Below, piece by piece: positions 27,802 to 37,136 of a stretch of 64,000 nt of DNA. The stretch covers positions 62,001 through 126,000 of the forward strand of contig NZ_QLTA01000006.1 of assembly GCF_003269065.1 (NCBI RefSeq), written 5' to 3'. The position numbers and the translations under genes are program-made. The notes under the pieces were generated by a model, which was not told the origin of the DNA, did no database searches, and was given only the letters and a program-made list of their open reading frames with translations. The stretch is from Paracidovorax anthurii (GTDB lineage Bacteria; Pseudomonadota; Gammaproteobacteria; Burkholderiales; Burkholderiaceae_C). How positions within the stretch are numbered: position 1 is the stretch's first letter; every line of letters begins with the position of its first letter.

Positions 27802-30522
27802 ATGTCTGAAATCAGCCGGCAAGCCCTTTTCGGCAAGCTCAATCCTCTGCTCTTCAAGTCGCTCGAGAGCGCGACGGTGTTCTGCAAGCTGCGCGGAAAT
27901 CCGTATGTGGAACTGGTGCACTGGCTGCACCAGTTGCTGCAGGAGACCGATTCCGACCTGATCCGGCTGCTGCGCCATTTCGGCATCGATGCCGACCGGT
28001 TGTCCGCCGACGTGCTGCAGAGCCTGGACCGCCTGCCGCGCGGAGCCACCTCCATCAGCGACTTCTCGGCGCAGATCGAGACCTCGATCGAGCGCGGCTG
28101 GGTCTATGCCACGCTGATGTATGGCGAATCGCAGATCCGCAGCGCGTACTGGCTGTCGGGCATGCTGCGCACGCGGGCCCTGGCCAACGAGCTGCGGGCG
28201 ATCTCGCCGGAATTGGGCAAGCTGGGCGAGCCCGCACTGAGCGATACCTTCGGGCGCCTGCTGCCGGATTCCCCCGAATCCCGCCTGCGGGCCGCGGACG
28301 GCTCCGGCGTGGGGGGCGTCCCCGGCGAGGCGAGCGGCGCCACGGCGCCCACCGCGGGGCGCGGCGAGGCGCTGCAGCGCTACACGGTCGATCTCACCGA
28401 GCGGGCGCGCCTGCAGGAGCTGGACCCCGTCACCGGGCGCGACGAAGAGGTGCGCCAGATGGTGGACATCCTCATGCGGCGCCGGCAGAACAATCCCATC
28501 CTGGTCGGCGAGGCCGGCGTGGGCAAGACAGCCGTGGTGGAGGGGCTCGCGCTGCGCATCGCCGCGGGCGACGTGCCGCCGCCGCTCAAGGACGTGCAGC
28601 TGCGGGTGGTGGACATCGGCCTGCTGCAGGCGGGGGCCAGCATGAAGGGCGAGTTCGAGAACCGCCTGCGGGCGCTGCTCGACGAAGTGCAGGCCAGTAC
28701 GGTGCCGATCGTGCTGTTCATCGACGAGGTGCACACGCTGGTCGGCGCGGGCGGGCAGGCCGGAACGGGCGATGCGGCCAACCTGCTCAAGCCGGCGCTC
28801 GCGCGCGGCGTGCTCCGCACCATCGGCGCGACCACCTGGGCCGAGTACAAGAAGTACATCGAGAAAGACCCCGCGCTCACGCGGCGCTTCCAGCTCGTGC
28901 AGATCCACGAGCCGGACGAGCCCAAGGCCGTGCACATGCTGCGTGGCGTGGCCGCCAAGCTGGAGTCCCACCACAAGGTGCGCATCGGCGAGGACGCGGT
29001 CGCGGCCGCGGTGACCCTGTCGCACCGCTACATCCCGTCGCGGCAGCTGCCCGACAAGGCCGTGAGCCTGCTCGACACGGCCTGCTCGCGGGTGGCCCTG
29101 GGCCTGCACGCGACCCCCGCGCGCCTGGAGTCCGTGGTGCGCCAGCTCGAAGCCCTCCAGGTGGAGAAGGGTATCGTGCAGCGCGAGCTGGACCTGGGCG
29201 TGGGCGATGCCGGCCGCTTCGACACCATCGTGGAATCGATCGCGCGGCTCGAAGCCGAGCAGGCCACGCTGCGGGAGCGCTTCGATCGCGAAAAGGCGCT
29301 GGTGCAGCAGATCGTGGACGCGGAGGCCGGGCTGCTGAAGCAGCGCGGGGCCGCCGCGGACGACGCCCCGCAGGCGCCGGCCACGCCGCCCGCCGCCGAG
29401 GCGCCCGTAGCGGGTGCCGCCGGTGCACCGGCCGTCTCCTCGCAGGCCCTGGGCGCCTTGCGCGATGAACTGGCGGGCCTGCAGGGCGAGGACCCGCTGC
29501 TGCAGCCCGTGGTCGATGCGAGCGTGGTGGCCGCCGTGGTGGCGGAGTGGACGGGCATTCCCGTCGGCCGCATGGTGCGCGACGAGGTGCAGTCGGTGCT
29601 GTCGCTGGCGGACACGCTGGAGAAGCGGGTGATCGGCCAGCGCCATGGCCTGGACGCCATCACGCGCCGCATCCAGACGGCGCGCGCGCAGCTGGACAAC
29701 CCGGGCAAGCCGATCGGCGTATTCATGCTGGCAGGCCCCTCGGGCGTGGGCAAGACCGAGACGGCGCTGTCGCTGGCCGAGGCGCTGTACGGCGGCGAGC
29801 AGAACCTCATCACCATCAACATGAGCGAATACCAGGAGGCGCACACGGTCTCCACGCTCAAGGGCGCGCCTCCGGGCTATGTGGGCTATGGCGAGGGCGG
29901 CGTGTTGACGGAGGCCGTGCGCCGCCGTCCCTACAGCGTGGTGCTGCTCGACGAGATCGAGAAGGCCCACCCCGACGTCCACGAGCTTTTCTTCCAGGTG
30001 TTCGACAAGGGCTGGATGGAGGACGGGGAGGGGCGCTACATCGACTTCAAGAACACCGTGATCATCCTCACGTCCAACGTGGGTTCGGACCTGATCGCGG
30101 GCATGTGCCGCGATCCCGAACTCGTGCCGGGGCCCGAGGCGCTGGCGAAGGCGGTGCGCCCGCCGCTGCTGGAGAAGTTTCCGGCCGCGCTGCTGGGCCG
30201 GCTGGTGGTGGTGCCGTACTACCCCATCTCGGACGCCATGCTGGAGCAGATCATCCGCCTGCAGCTGCAGCGCATCCAGACCCGGATCGCCGAGCGCCAC
30301 GGCGCGGCGTTCGAGTTCGACGATGCCGCCATCCAGCTCATCCGGCAGCGCTGCACCGAGGTGGAGTCCGGCGCGCGGATGGTGGACGGCATCATCACGC
30401 AGAATCTGCTGCCACGCTTGGCGATGCGCTTCCTGCAGAGTTCCGTCGAATCGAAGTCCATCCGCCAGATCCGGCTCGGTGCGGCAGACAGCGATTTCAC
30501 GATCGCCTACGAGGAGGCCTGA
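27802..30522 (+). CDS. tssH: T6SS sheath-recycling AAA+ ATPase TssH (ClpV)
   Basis: Hexameric ClpB-type ATPase that unfolds contracted TssBC sheaths for reuse. The 906-aa chain has an N-terminal Clp-N-like domain (to ~160) and a first AAA+ module with Walker A GEAGVGKT (236-243) and FIDEVHTLVGAGGQAGTGDA. A coiled middle domain follows, then a second AAA+ module with GPSGVGKT (645-652) and VVLLDEIEKAHPDV. Both nucleotide sites look intact. The start at 27802 follows a 58-bp gap after tssG; it is the last T6SS gene. Confidence 0.97.
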   Translation: MSEISRQALFGKLNPLLFKSLESATVFCKLRGNPYVELVHWLHQLLQETDSDLIRLLRHFGIDADRLSADVLQSLDRLPRGATSISDFSAQIETSIERGWVYATLMYGESQIRSAYWLSGMLRTRALANELRAISPELGKLGEPALSDTFGRLLPDSPESRLRAADGSGVGGVPGEASGATAPTAGRGEALQRYTVDLTERARLQELDPVTGRDEEVRQMVDILMRRRQNNPILVGEAGVGKTAVVEGLALRIAAGDVPPPLKDVQLRVVDIGLLQAGASMKGEFENRLRALLDEVQASTVPIVLFIDEVHTLVGAGGQAGTGDAANLLKPALARGVLRTIGATTWAEYKKYIEKDPALTRRFQLVQIHEPDEPKAVHMLRGVAAKLESHHKVRIGEDAVAAAVTLSHRYIPSRQLPDKAVSLLDTACSRVALGLHATPARLESVVRQLEALQVEKGIVQRELDLGVGDAGRFDTIVESIARLEAEQATLRERFDREKALVQQIVDAEAGLLKQRGAAADDAPQAPATPPAAEAPVAGAAGAPAVSSQALGALRDELAGLQGEDPLLQPVVDASVVAAVVAEWTGIPVGRMVRDEVQSVLSLADTLEKRVIGQRHGLDAITRRIQTARAQLDNPGKPIGVFMLAGPSGVGKTETALSLAEALYGGEQNLITINMSEYQEAHTVSTLKGAPPGYVGYGEGGVLTEAVRRRPYSVVLLDEIEKAHPDVHELFFQVFDKGWMEDGEGRYIDFKNTVIILTSNVGSDLIAGMCRDPELVPGPEALAKAVRPPLLEKFPAALLGRLVVVPYYPISDAMLEQIIRLQLQRIQTRIAERHGAAFEFDDAAIQLIRQRCTEVESGARMVDGIITQNLLPRLAMRFLQSSVESKSIRQIRLGAADSDFTIAYEEA

Positions 30523-30530
30523 GGGCCCCG

Positions 30531-30548
30531 GAGGGCCGGCCGGCCCTC
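30531..30548. other. Perfect palindrome after tssH
   Basis: GAGGGCCGG followed directly by CCGGCCCTC, 9 bp past the tssH stop. It has no loop and no T run, so it would make a weak terminator; the better terminator is at 30684-30710. Confidence 0.4.
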
Positions 30549-30598
30549 GGGATGGCCGTATTTCCACGGATGCCGGTCACGGGAAATTGGTACATAAT

Positions 30599-30710
30599 CG
30601 ATGTTTTCTGTGTGAAGGGCTGAGGAGCCTTTCGCAATCAGAACCACGCCGGGAACCACTGGTCATTCCCACTCCGTTCGATGAAAGGGAAGCTGCGGCT
30701 TCCCTTTTTT
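30599..30710 (+). ncRNA. Candidate structured small RNA ending in a rho-independent terminator
   Basis: Between tssH and tRNA-Leu lies a gene-free stretch that can fold into three successive hairpins: AAGGGCT/AGCCTTT with a bulge near 30615-30632, GGGAA/TTCCC near 30650-30670, and the terminator stem at 30684-30707. A CATAAT-like -10 box lies at 30593-30598 without a clear -35. It does not match the 4.5S, tmRNA or 6S patterns I know. It could equally be the tail of the T6SS transcript, so the call is tentative. Confidence 0.25.
30684..30710 (+). terminator. Rho-independent terminator upstream of tRNA-Leu
   Basis: AAAGGGAAGC (30684-30693), loop TGCG, then GCTTCCCTTT (30698-30707) running into a T tract. 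It is placed to stop transcription from the T6SS operon, or from a short RNA gene, before the tRNA. Confidence 0.9.
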
Positions 30711-30819
30711 ATTGCTGTGCAGGCGAGGCCTGCGTGTCCGCTGCGAGGCAGGGCGGGCATTGCGCGGGCCAATGTCCGGGGTTACGCTGCGATGCAGACA
30801 CCCGGGCCCCACGGCCGGC

Positions 30820-30911
30820 GCCCCGATGGTGAAATTGGTAGACACTGCGGACTTAAAATCCGCCGCTTCCTGCGAAGGGGCGTGCCGGTTCGATCCCGGC
30901 TCGGGGCACCA
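30820..30911 (+). tRNA. tRNA-Leu, anticodon TAA, CCA encoded
   Basis: Class II tRNA with a perfect 7-bp acceptor stem (GCCCCGA with TCGGGGC at 30901-30907), discriminator A and encoded CCA at 30909-30911. The anticodon stem is GCGGA/TCCGC around loop CTTAAAA, with anticodon TAA at 30854-30856. A long variable arm of about 20 nt is followed by a T arm GCCGG-TTCGATC-CCGGC. It reads UUA/UUG leucine codons. No duplicated 3' end (att site) is visible in the window. Confidence 0.97.
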
Positions 30912-30925
30912 CTAACGATTCGATC

Positions 30926-31555
30926 ATGTCAAGTTACAACGCTCCTTTTGAAATCCACGTCCACGGCCAGGTGCAATTGCGTGCCGACACCACCTTCGAG
31001 CAGCTGCAGGACGCCCTGAAACCCCTCTGGAAGTACGCGGGTGCCCGCTCCCTCGCGGATGGCGCCGCCAGTACCTACGAGGAAGAGCCGGGCATCCAGT
31101 TCGATGCGAAGGAGCACGTGCTGAACATCTGCTGGACCGTGCATGGCGACGAGGATTTCCGCCAGTCGCTCGACGAGATGTGCATGAGCCTGAACGAGCT
31201 GTCCGAGCAGGGCGCCGCCATCGAGGTGACGTTCTACGACACCGAGTTCGACGAAGAGGAAGAAGACGACGGCACCGAGGCGCGCGACGATTTCGTGATG
31301 CTGTTCGTCGGGCCCACGCCTGCGGCCATCATGCAGGTGCAGCGCGATCTGCTGGTGCAGGACGTGGTCCACATGATGGAGCGCCACTTCGACGGCGCGG
31401 AGCTCAGCGGCGTGGTGGCCGAGATCGACAAGCTCTTCTCCCAGCGCTTCGACGCCCTGGTGAACTCGCTGGAGATCGGCAAGCCCCCGCGCGGCGCGGG
31501 CGGCTCCGGTTCCGGCGGCCATGGCGGCGGCCGGCGGCCCCGGCACCTGCATTGA
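30926..31555 (+). CDS. Conserved protein of unknown function, acidic
   Basis: I recognise a conserved Comamonadaceae-type protein but no function. The 209-aa chain is soluble, with no signal peptide or membrane segment. It has an acidic stretch (DTEFDEEEEDDGTEARDD) near residue 110 and a Gly-rich, then basic tail (GGSGSGGHGGGRRPRHLH). The body alternates strands and helices (PFEIHVHGQVQLRADTTFEQ; QVQRDLLVQDVVHMMERHF). It begins 14 bp after the tRNA and lies 49 bp before the metallopeptidase gene, so the two may be cotranscribed. Confidence 0.8.
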   Translation: MSSYNAPFEIHVHGQVQLRADTTFEQLQDALKPLWKYAGARSLADGAASTYEEEPGIQFDAKEHVLNICWTVHGDEDFRQSLDEMCMSLNELSEQGAAIEVTFYDTEFDEEEEDDGTEARDDFVMLFVGPTPAAIMQVQRDLLVQDVVHMMERHFDGAELSGVVAEIDKLFSQRFDALVNSLEIGKPPRGAGGSGSGGHGGGRRPRHLH

Positions 31556-31604
31556 ATTGACGGGCGGCCCCACCCCGGCCCGCGTGCGGCCGCAGGCGGC
31601 TCCG

Positions 31605-32129
31605 ATGCCGGCATCCACCACCGATCTGCCCTATCTGCGGGGCTACCCCGAGGCGCTGTGCGCGCAGGTGGGGGCGCTGGCGTCCGCTGCGCAGCTGGGC
31701 ACGACCCTGCTGCGCCGTTATCCCCAGGCGCACGCGGTGCGCGATGACAAGGCCCTCTACCGCTATGCCGCCGAACTGAGGGCGCGCCACCTGCGCAATG
31801 CGGCGCCGGTGAACAAGGTGGCGTTCGACAGCAAGATCCACGTGATGCGGCATGCCCTGGGGCTGCACACGGCGTCCTCGCGCGTGCAGGGCGGGCGTCT
31901 TGCGGCGCGCCACGAGATCCGTGTGGCCTCGATGTTCAAGCAGGTGCCCGAGGAGTTCCTGCGCATGATCGTGGTGCACGAGCTGGCCCATCTGCGCGAG
32001 AAGGACCACGGCAAGGCGTTCTACCAGCTCTGTGAAACCATGGAGCCGCGCTATCACCAGTACGAGTTCGATACCCGTGTGTACCTCACCCACCTGGAGC
32101 TGGGGGGCGAGCCGCTCTGGCGGGGTTGA
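31605..32129 (+). CDS. YgjP/WLM-type zinc metallopeptidase-like protein
   Basis: Small soluble metalloprotein with the zincin motif HELAHLREKDHGKAFYQ, where the two His and the Glu of HExxH plus the later His of DHGKAF match the YgjP/M48-like fold. Before it are AFDSKIHVMRHALGLHT and RHEIRVASMFKQVPEEFLRM. Length 174 aa suits the family. The ATG at 31605 is preferred over upstream in-frame starts that would overlap the previous gene. Substrate is unknown. Confidence 0.82.
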   Translation: MPASTTDLPYLRGYPEALCAQVGALASAAQLGTTLLRRYPQAHAVRDDKALYRYAAELRARHLRNAAPVNKVAFDSKIHVMRHALGLHTASSRVQGGRLAARHEIRVASMFKQVPEEFLRMIVVHELAHLREKDHGKAFYQLCETMEPRYHQYEFDTRVYLTHLELGGEPLWRG

Positions 32130-32204
32130 GGTGATGAAACCGCCCCCTGTGGCGGTTGGGGGGTCGGAGAGCGCCTGAAGCGCGCAGGGCGGGCGCTCGC
32201 TCGA

Positions 32205-33122
32205 TCAGGGGGCCAGGGCCGGGAGCGTGGGCAGAGCCGGGGGGCAGGCCGCTTCTTCCATCGGGACCGACACCGTGCCGCAGGCCTGCGGCGGCAGGTC
32301 CAGCCAGCGCCCGGCGGCCGCCTGCAGCGGCGCCAGATCGCCGGTGGTGAACAGCCGCACCGTGCCCGCGCCGGGCCCGTCCGGGGCCTGCAGGCCCGCG
32401 GCATCGAGCAGGCGCCGGGTCTGCCGGGCCACCGGCTCCCCCGTCTCCACCAGTTGCACGCCCGGGCCGATCAGCGACCGCAATTCGGCTTCGGCGAAGA
32501 CGTAGTGCGTGCAGCCGAGCACCAGGGTGTCGATGTCGCCCGGTTCCTGGCCGAATCGGCCCATGGTCGCCGTGTAATCTGCGCAGAGTGCTCTTATTTT
32601 TGTAGCGGATGGCGCATCGCCGAGGGTGTCGGCGGTGCTGCATTCGATGGCGTAGGCCAGGCCGTCGCAGGGCTGGACCACGAATTCCGCCTGCCCCTGG
32701 AGGGATTCATGCAGCCGGCGGAACTTGGCGCTGGTGAGCGTGCCACGGGTGCCGATCACGCCCACGCGCCCGGTGCGCGTGAGCGCCACGGCCGGCTTGA
32801 GGGCCGGCTCCACGCCCACCAGGGGCAGCTCCGGGTACTGGCCGCGCACGTCGTGGATGGCCGCCGCGGTCGCGGTATTGCAGGCCACGACCAGGGCCTT
32901 GATGCCATGGGCCTGCCGCAGGTGGCGGGCGATGGCATGGGTGCGGCTGGCCACGTAGGCGTCGCCGCGCTCGCCATACGGCGCATGGGCGCTGTCGGCG
33001 AGGTACACGAAGCGCTCCCGGGGCAGGGCGGCGCGCAGCGCGCGCAGCACGCTCAGGCCCCCGATGCCGCTGTCGAAGACGCCGATGGGCGAGGCAGGAT
33101 CGGTCAATGAGGGCATGGGCAT
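32205..33122 (-). CDS. murI: Glutamate racemase MurI
   Basis: Converts L- to D-glutamate for peptidoglycan synthesis in the cytoplasm. The family start IGVFDSGIGGLSVL carries the catalytic Asp, and the two acid/base cysteines are present in VVACNTATAA (Cys81) and VLGCTHYVF (Cys204). At 305 aa it is longer than many homologues. Codons ~173-178 (ATKIRA) are encoded by a degenerate copy of the dispersed TGCTnTT...GTAGC element (32589-32606). It lies 34 bp after the class I fumarase and probably shares its transcript. ATG at 33122 or 33116 are both possible starts. Confidence 0.95.
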   Translation of the reverse strand: MPMPSLTDPASPIGVFDSGIGGLSVLRALRAALPRERFVYLADSAHAPYGERGDAYVASRTHAIARHLRQAHGIKALVVACNTATAAAIHDVRGQYPELPLVGVEPALKPAVALTRTGRVGVIGTRGTLTSAKFRRLHESLQGQAEFVVQPCDGLAYAIECSTADTLGDAPSATKIRALCADYTATMGRFGQEPGDIDTLVLGCTHYVFAEAELRSLIGPGVQLVETGEPVARQTRRLLDAAGLQAPDGPGAGTVRLFTTGDLAPLQAAAGRWLDLPPQACGTVSVPMEEAACPPALPTLPALAP

Positions 33123-33156
33123 GGCGCGCGCGGTGGTGGTCGTGCGGGAGGCCGAC

Positions 33157-34716
33157 TCAGGCGGCCACGAGGTCGATGGCCTTGAACTCGCCCGTGGCGA
33201 TGCGTTTCTGCCATTCGGCCGGGCCGGTGATGTGGGCGCTGGTGCCGCCCGCGTCCACGGCCACGGTGACGGGCATGTCCACGACGTCGAATTCGTAGAT
33301 GGCCTCCATGCCCAGGTCCTTGAAGCCCACCACCCGGGCCTTCTTGATGGCCTTGCTGACGAGGTAGGCGGCGCCGCCCACGGCCATCAGGTAGGCCGAC
33401 TGGTGCTTCTTGATCGCCTCGATGGCGACCGGGCCGCGCTCGGACTTGCCGATCATGGCGATCAGGCCGGTTTGGGCCAGCATCATGTCGGTGAATTTGT
33501 CCATGCGCGTGGCGGTGGTGGGGCCGGCGGGGCCCACGGCCTCGTCCTTGACCGGATCGACCGGGCCGACGTAGTAGATGACGCGGTGGGTGAAATCGAC
33601 CGGCAGCGGCTCGCCCCGGGCCAGCATGTCCTGGATGCGCTTGTGCGCGGCATCGCGGCCGGTGAGCATCTTGCCGTTGAGCAGCAGCGTGTCGCCGGGC
33701 TTCCAGCCCGCGACTTCCTCGCGCGTTAGGGTGTCGAGGTTGACGCGCCGGCTCTTGTTGTAGTCGGGCGCCCAGTCGATCTTCGGCCAGAGGTCGAGCG
33801 AGGGGGCTTCCAGGTACACGGGGCCGGAGCCGTCCATCACGAAGTGCGCATGGCGCGTGGCCGCGCAGTTGGGGATCATGGCCACGGGCTTGGAGGCGGC
33901 GTGCGTGGGGTACATCTTGATCTTGACGTCCAGCACGGTGGTGAGGCCGCCCAGGCCCTGCGCGCCGATGCCCAGGGCGTTGACCTTCTCGTAGAGCTCC
34001 AGGCGCAGCTCCTCGACCGGGTCGAGCTTCTCGCCGCGCCGGCTCTTGTCCTGCAGCTCGTACATGTCCAGGTCGTCCATGAGGCTCTCCTTGGCCAGCA
34101 GCACGGCCTTCTCGGCGGTGCCGCCGATGCCGATGCCCAGCATGCCCGGCGGGCACCAGCCGGCGCCCATGGTGGGCACGGTCTTGAGCACCCAGTCCAC
34201 GAGGTTGTCGCTGGGGTTCATCATGACCATCTTGGACTTGTTCTCGCTGCCGCCGCCCTTGGCCGCGACGGTGATGTCCACCGTGCCGCCCGGCACGATC
34301 TGCGTGAAGATCACGGCCGGCGTGTTGTCCCGGGTGTTCTTGCGGGCGAACAGCGGATCGGCCACCACGCTCGCGCGCAGGGTGTTGTCGGGGTGGTTGT
34401 AGCCGCGGCGCACGCCCTCGTTGACCGCGTCCTCCAGGCCCAGGCCGGCCGGAAAGCCCTCCCAGCGCACGTCCATGCCGATCTTGAGGAAGACGTTGAC
34501 GATGCCGGTGTCCTGGCAGATGGGGCGCTGGCCGGTGGCGCTCATCTTGCTGTTGGTGAGGATCTGGGCCATCGCGTCCCGGGCCGCCGGGCTCTGCTCG
34601 CGCTCGTAGGCGCGGGCCAGGTGGGCGATGTAGTCGGTGGGGTGGTAGTAGCTGATGTACTGCAGGGACGCGGCAATGGATTCCACGAGGTCGTGGTACC
34701 GGATGGTCGTGGTCAT
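33157..34716 (-). CDS. fumA: Fumarate hydratase, class I (iron-sulfur)
   Basis: Reversible hydration of fumarate to L-malate in the TCA cycle, using an oxygen-sensitive [4Fe-4S] cluster. Class I blocks are seen: GQRPICQDTGIVNVFLKIG, GGSENKSKMVMM, WCPPGMLGIGIGGTAEKAVL, and in the C-terminal domain GPTTATRMDKF. The N-terminal alpha and C-terminal beta domains are fused in one 519-aa chain. It lies only 2.5 kb from an unrelated class II fumarase gene, the iron-independent counterpart. Confidence 0.95.
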   Translation of the reverse strand: MTTTIRYHDLVESIAASLQYISYYHPTDYIAHLARAYEREQSPAARDAMAQILTNSKMSATGQRPICQDTGIVNVFLKIGMDVRWEGFPAGLGLEDAVNEGVRRGYNHPDNTLRASVVADPLFARKNTRDNTPAVIFTQIVPGGTVDITVAAKGGGSENKSKMVMMNPSDNLVDWVLKTVPTMGAGWCPPGMLGIGIGGTAEKAVLLAKESLMDDLDMYELQDKSRRGEKLDPVEELRLELYEKVNALGIGAQGLGGLTTVLDVKIKMYPTHAASKPVAMIPNCAATRHAHFVMDGSGPVYLEAPSLDLWPKIDWAPDYNKSRRVNLDTLTREEVAGWKPGDTLLLNGKMLTGRDAAHKRIQDMLARGEPLPVDFTHRVIYYVGPVDPVKDEAVGPAGPTTATRMDKFTDMMLAQTGLIAMIGKSERGPVAIEAIKKHQSAYLMAVGGAAYLVSKAIKKARVVGFKDLGMEAIYEFDVVDMPVTVAVDAGGTSAHITGPAEWQKRIATGEFKAIDLVAA

Positions 34717-34818
34717 GGTGGGGGTATCGTAGTTATGGAGCTGACGGCGGCAATTATCGCGCCGAGCCCCGGCGGGAGTGGCGCGGCGGCGCGGTGGCCC
34801 GTGCGTGGGTGCCGCCCG

Positions 34819-37029
34819 TCAGGCGGATGCCGCCGGGGGCGGCATCATGTCTTCCAGCGAGCCCACCACCGAGGGGGTGAAGTCGGCCGATCCTTCCGGC
34901 TTGTCGCCCAGGGCCCAGGCCAGCAGCGTGTCCGCCGGCATGGGGCGGGCGAAGAAGAAGCCCTGCAGCTCGTCGCAGCGCATCGCCAGCAGGATGTCGC
35001 GCTGCCCGGAGGTCTCGACGCCCTCGGCCACCACGCGCAGCCCCAGCGCATGGGCCAGCCGCACGACCGCATCGACCACGGCGCGCGCGTCCTCTTCGTC
35101 CTCCAGGTCGCGCACGAAGCTGCGGTCGATCTTGAGCTGCTGCGCCGGGAGCTGCCGCAGGTAGTTGAGGCTGGAGTAGCCGGTGCCGAAGTCGTCGATC
35201 GAGAGGAACACGCCGATGCGGCCGAGTTCCTCGAAGGTGCGCTGGGTGGCGCGCGTGTCCTCCATGGCGACGGATTCGGTGATCTCGCACAGCAGGTGCG
35301 AGGCCGGCACGCCATGGTGCGCGAGCGCCTGGCGGATGCGCTCGGCCAGGCCGCTTTCCCGCAGTTGATAGACCGACAGGTTGATGGCCACGCGCATGTG
35401 CAGGCCGGCATGCGTCCAGGAGGCCATCTGGCGGCACGCCTCCTCGATCACCCAGTTGCCGAGCTGGGCGATGAGGCCGAAGCGCTCGGCCAGCGGGATG
35501 AAGACCGCCGGGCTGACCATGCCGCGCTGCGCGTGCTGCCAGCGCAGCAGCGCCTCCACGCCGTTGATGCGGCCGCGCAGGCCGTCGATCTTGGGCTGGT
35601 AGTGCAGCGCGAGTTCGCCCCGGGCGATGGCGTGGCGCAGGTCGTTCTGCAGTTCGAGCTGCTCGGTGGCGTCCGAATCCATGTGCGACTCGAACAGCGC
35701 GAATCCGTTGCCTCCCGCGCGCTTGGCGGCATACATGGCGGCGTCGGCATTGGCCACGAGCTTGTCGCGCTCGCCGTGGTCGGGGTGCACGACGATGCCG
35801 ATGGAGCCGGTGATCTGCACGCTCTTGCCCGCCACTTCGAACGGCTCGCCGAGGGAGGCCAGCAGCCGGTGGGCCGCGGCGATGCAGTCGGCCGGGTCGT
35901 TGACCTCTTCGAGCAGCAGCAGGAATTCGTCGCCGCCCACGCGCGCGACCGTGTCGCTCTGGCGGGCCGCGGCCCTCAGCCGCGCCGCGGCGCTGCGCAG
36001 GATGGCATCGCCCGCGGCATGGCCGAAGGAGTCGTTGATGGGCTTGAACCCGTCGAGGTCCACGAACATCACGGCGAGCCGCGTGCCCGCGCGGCGCAGC
36101 AGCGTGCGGTCGAGCCGCAGCAGGGCGTGCGCGAGCCGGTCCTCGAAGAGCAGGCGGTTGGGCAGGCCCGTGAGCGGATCGGCGAAGGCCTGCTTCTGGA
36201 GCGCGGCATTGGCCGACTGGAGCTGGGCATTGCTTTCCTGCAGCGACGCATTGAGCCGGCGCGCGGTGTTCTGCAGCCGGGCATCGAGCAGGGCGGTGAA
36301 GAGCGTGCCCAGCAGCAGCATGCCGGTGGACATCAGCACCATCGCGGTGAGGCCGGTGCCGCCCAGGCCGTCGGCGCTCAGGCACACCGAGCCCTCGGGA
36401 AAGGAGGCCGCCGCCATGCCGGTGTAGTGCATGCCGCAGATGGCCAGGCCCATCGCCAGCGCGGCGGCCACCTGGCGCGGCAGCCGGCGCCGCGCGCCCA
36501 CGCGCAGCAGCCACTGGAACAGGGACAGGGCCGCGGCCGACGCCAGGAAGGCCACGGCCACGGACAGCACCACCAGCGGGCGGTTCCACACGATGTCGAG
36601 CGACATCACCAGGGCGTGCATGCCGATGTAGTGCATGCCGCTGATGCCTGCGCCCATGGCCGCCGCGCCGAGCAGCAGGTGCCAGGGCCGCACCCGGGGC
36701 AGGCTCGCGAGGCCCAGCGCCACGCCGGAGGCGGCCACGGCCGCCGTCCAGGACAGCAGCGTGAGGCCCCCGGTGAAACCCAGCGCGATGGGCAGCTCGA
36801 AGGCCTGCATGCCCAGGAAGTGCATGGTCCAGATGCCCGTGCCCATCACCAGCGACCCCGCCGCCCACCAGATGGCGCCCACCTGGCGGCGCGACGCGTG
36901 CACGCGCCGCGCCAGATCGAGCGTGACGTAGCTGGCCAGCACCGCGATGGCGAAGGAGGCCGCGACCACCAGCGGATCATGGCGCGAGGGCATGAACGCG
37001 GACGCGGCAAGGGCGGGATCGGCTGGCAT
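34819..37029 (-). CDS. Membrane MHYT-GGDEF-EAL protein (cyclic-di-GMP turnover)
   Basis: Probable bifunctional cyclic-di-GMP enzyme tied to a membrane sensor. The N-terminus (to ~250) holds seven helices with three MHYT-type motifs, MHFLGM (69), MHYIGM (132) and MHYTGM (200), proposed to bind metal and sense O2, CO or NO. A GGDEF domain follows (GGDEF at 365-369) with an intact inhibitory site RQSD at 356-359. The EAL domain has EALLRW at 492 and [10 protein letters not shown], so both catalytic motifs are kept. The ATG at 37029 gives 736 aa; the open frame continues far upstream but that part is not protein-like. It lies between the two fumarase genes. Confidence 0.92.
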   Translation of the reverse strand: MPADPALAASAFMPSRHDPLVVAASFAIAVLASYVTLDLARRVHASRRQVGAIWWAAGSLVMGTGIWTMHFLGMQAFELPIALGFTGGLTLLSWTAAVAASGVALGLASLPRVRPWHLLLGAAAMGAGISGMHYIGMHALVMSLDIVWNRPLVVLSVAVAFLASAAALSLFQWLLRVGARRRLPRQVAAALAMGLAICGMHYTGMAAASFPEGSVCLSADGLGGTGLTAMVLMSTGMLLLGTLFTALLDARLQNTARRLNASLQESNAQLQSANAALQKQAFADPLTGLPNRLLFEDRLAHALLRLDRTLLRRAGTRLAVMFVDLDGFKPINDSFGHAAGDAILRSAAARLRAAARQSDTVARVGGDEFLLLLEEVNDPADCIAAAHRLLASLGEPFEVAGKSVQITGSIGIVVHPDHGERDKLVANADAAMYAAKRAGGNGFALFESHMDSDATEQLELQNDLRHAIARGELALHYQPKIDGLRGRINGVEALLRWQHAQRGMVSPAVFIPLAERFGLIAQLGNWVIEEACRQMASWTHAGLHMRVAINLSVYQLRESGLAERIRQALAHHGVPASHLLCEITESVAMEDTRATQRTFEELGRIGVFLSIDDFGTGYSSLNYLRQLPAQQLKIDRSFVRDLEDEEDARAVVDAVVRLAHALGLRVVAEGVETSGQRDILLAMRCDELQGFFFARPMPADTLLAWALGDKPEGSADFTPSVVGSLEDMMPPPAASA

Positions 37030-37122
37030 GGAGGTGGCGGGCGGTACGGTACGGGGCCGGGTGGTGGCAGTGTATCCAGGGGTTACAGATCCTGCGTGCC
37101 CCGGGGAAACCCTGGAGTGCAC

Positions 37123-37136
37123 AAATGAGAATGGTT
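37123..37136 (+). promoter_or_regulatory. Weak Fur-box-like sequence upstream of fumC
   Basis: AAATGAGAATGGTT lies 119 bp before the fumC start. Extended to 19 bp it matches the classic Fur consensus at about 10 positions, mostly in the left half. Iron-repressed fumC is known in pseudomonads, which makes the site plausible, but the match alone is weak. Confidence 0.25.

Noticed and set aside
30599-30710. Considered as 4.5S (SRP) RNA, 6S RNA or tmRNA
   Set aside because: The SRP core motif, the long 6S bubble and the tmRNA tRNA-like ends are not found.
33844-37128. 1,094-codon open frame antisense to fumA and the GGDEF-EAL gene
   Set aside because: Very long but composed of His/Gly/Arg/Gln repeats with no motif; both opposing genes have intact catalytic signatures.
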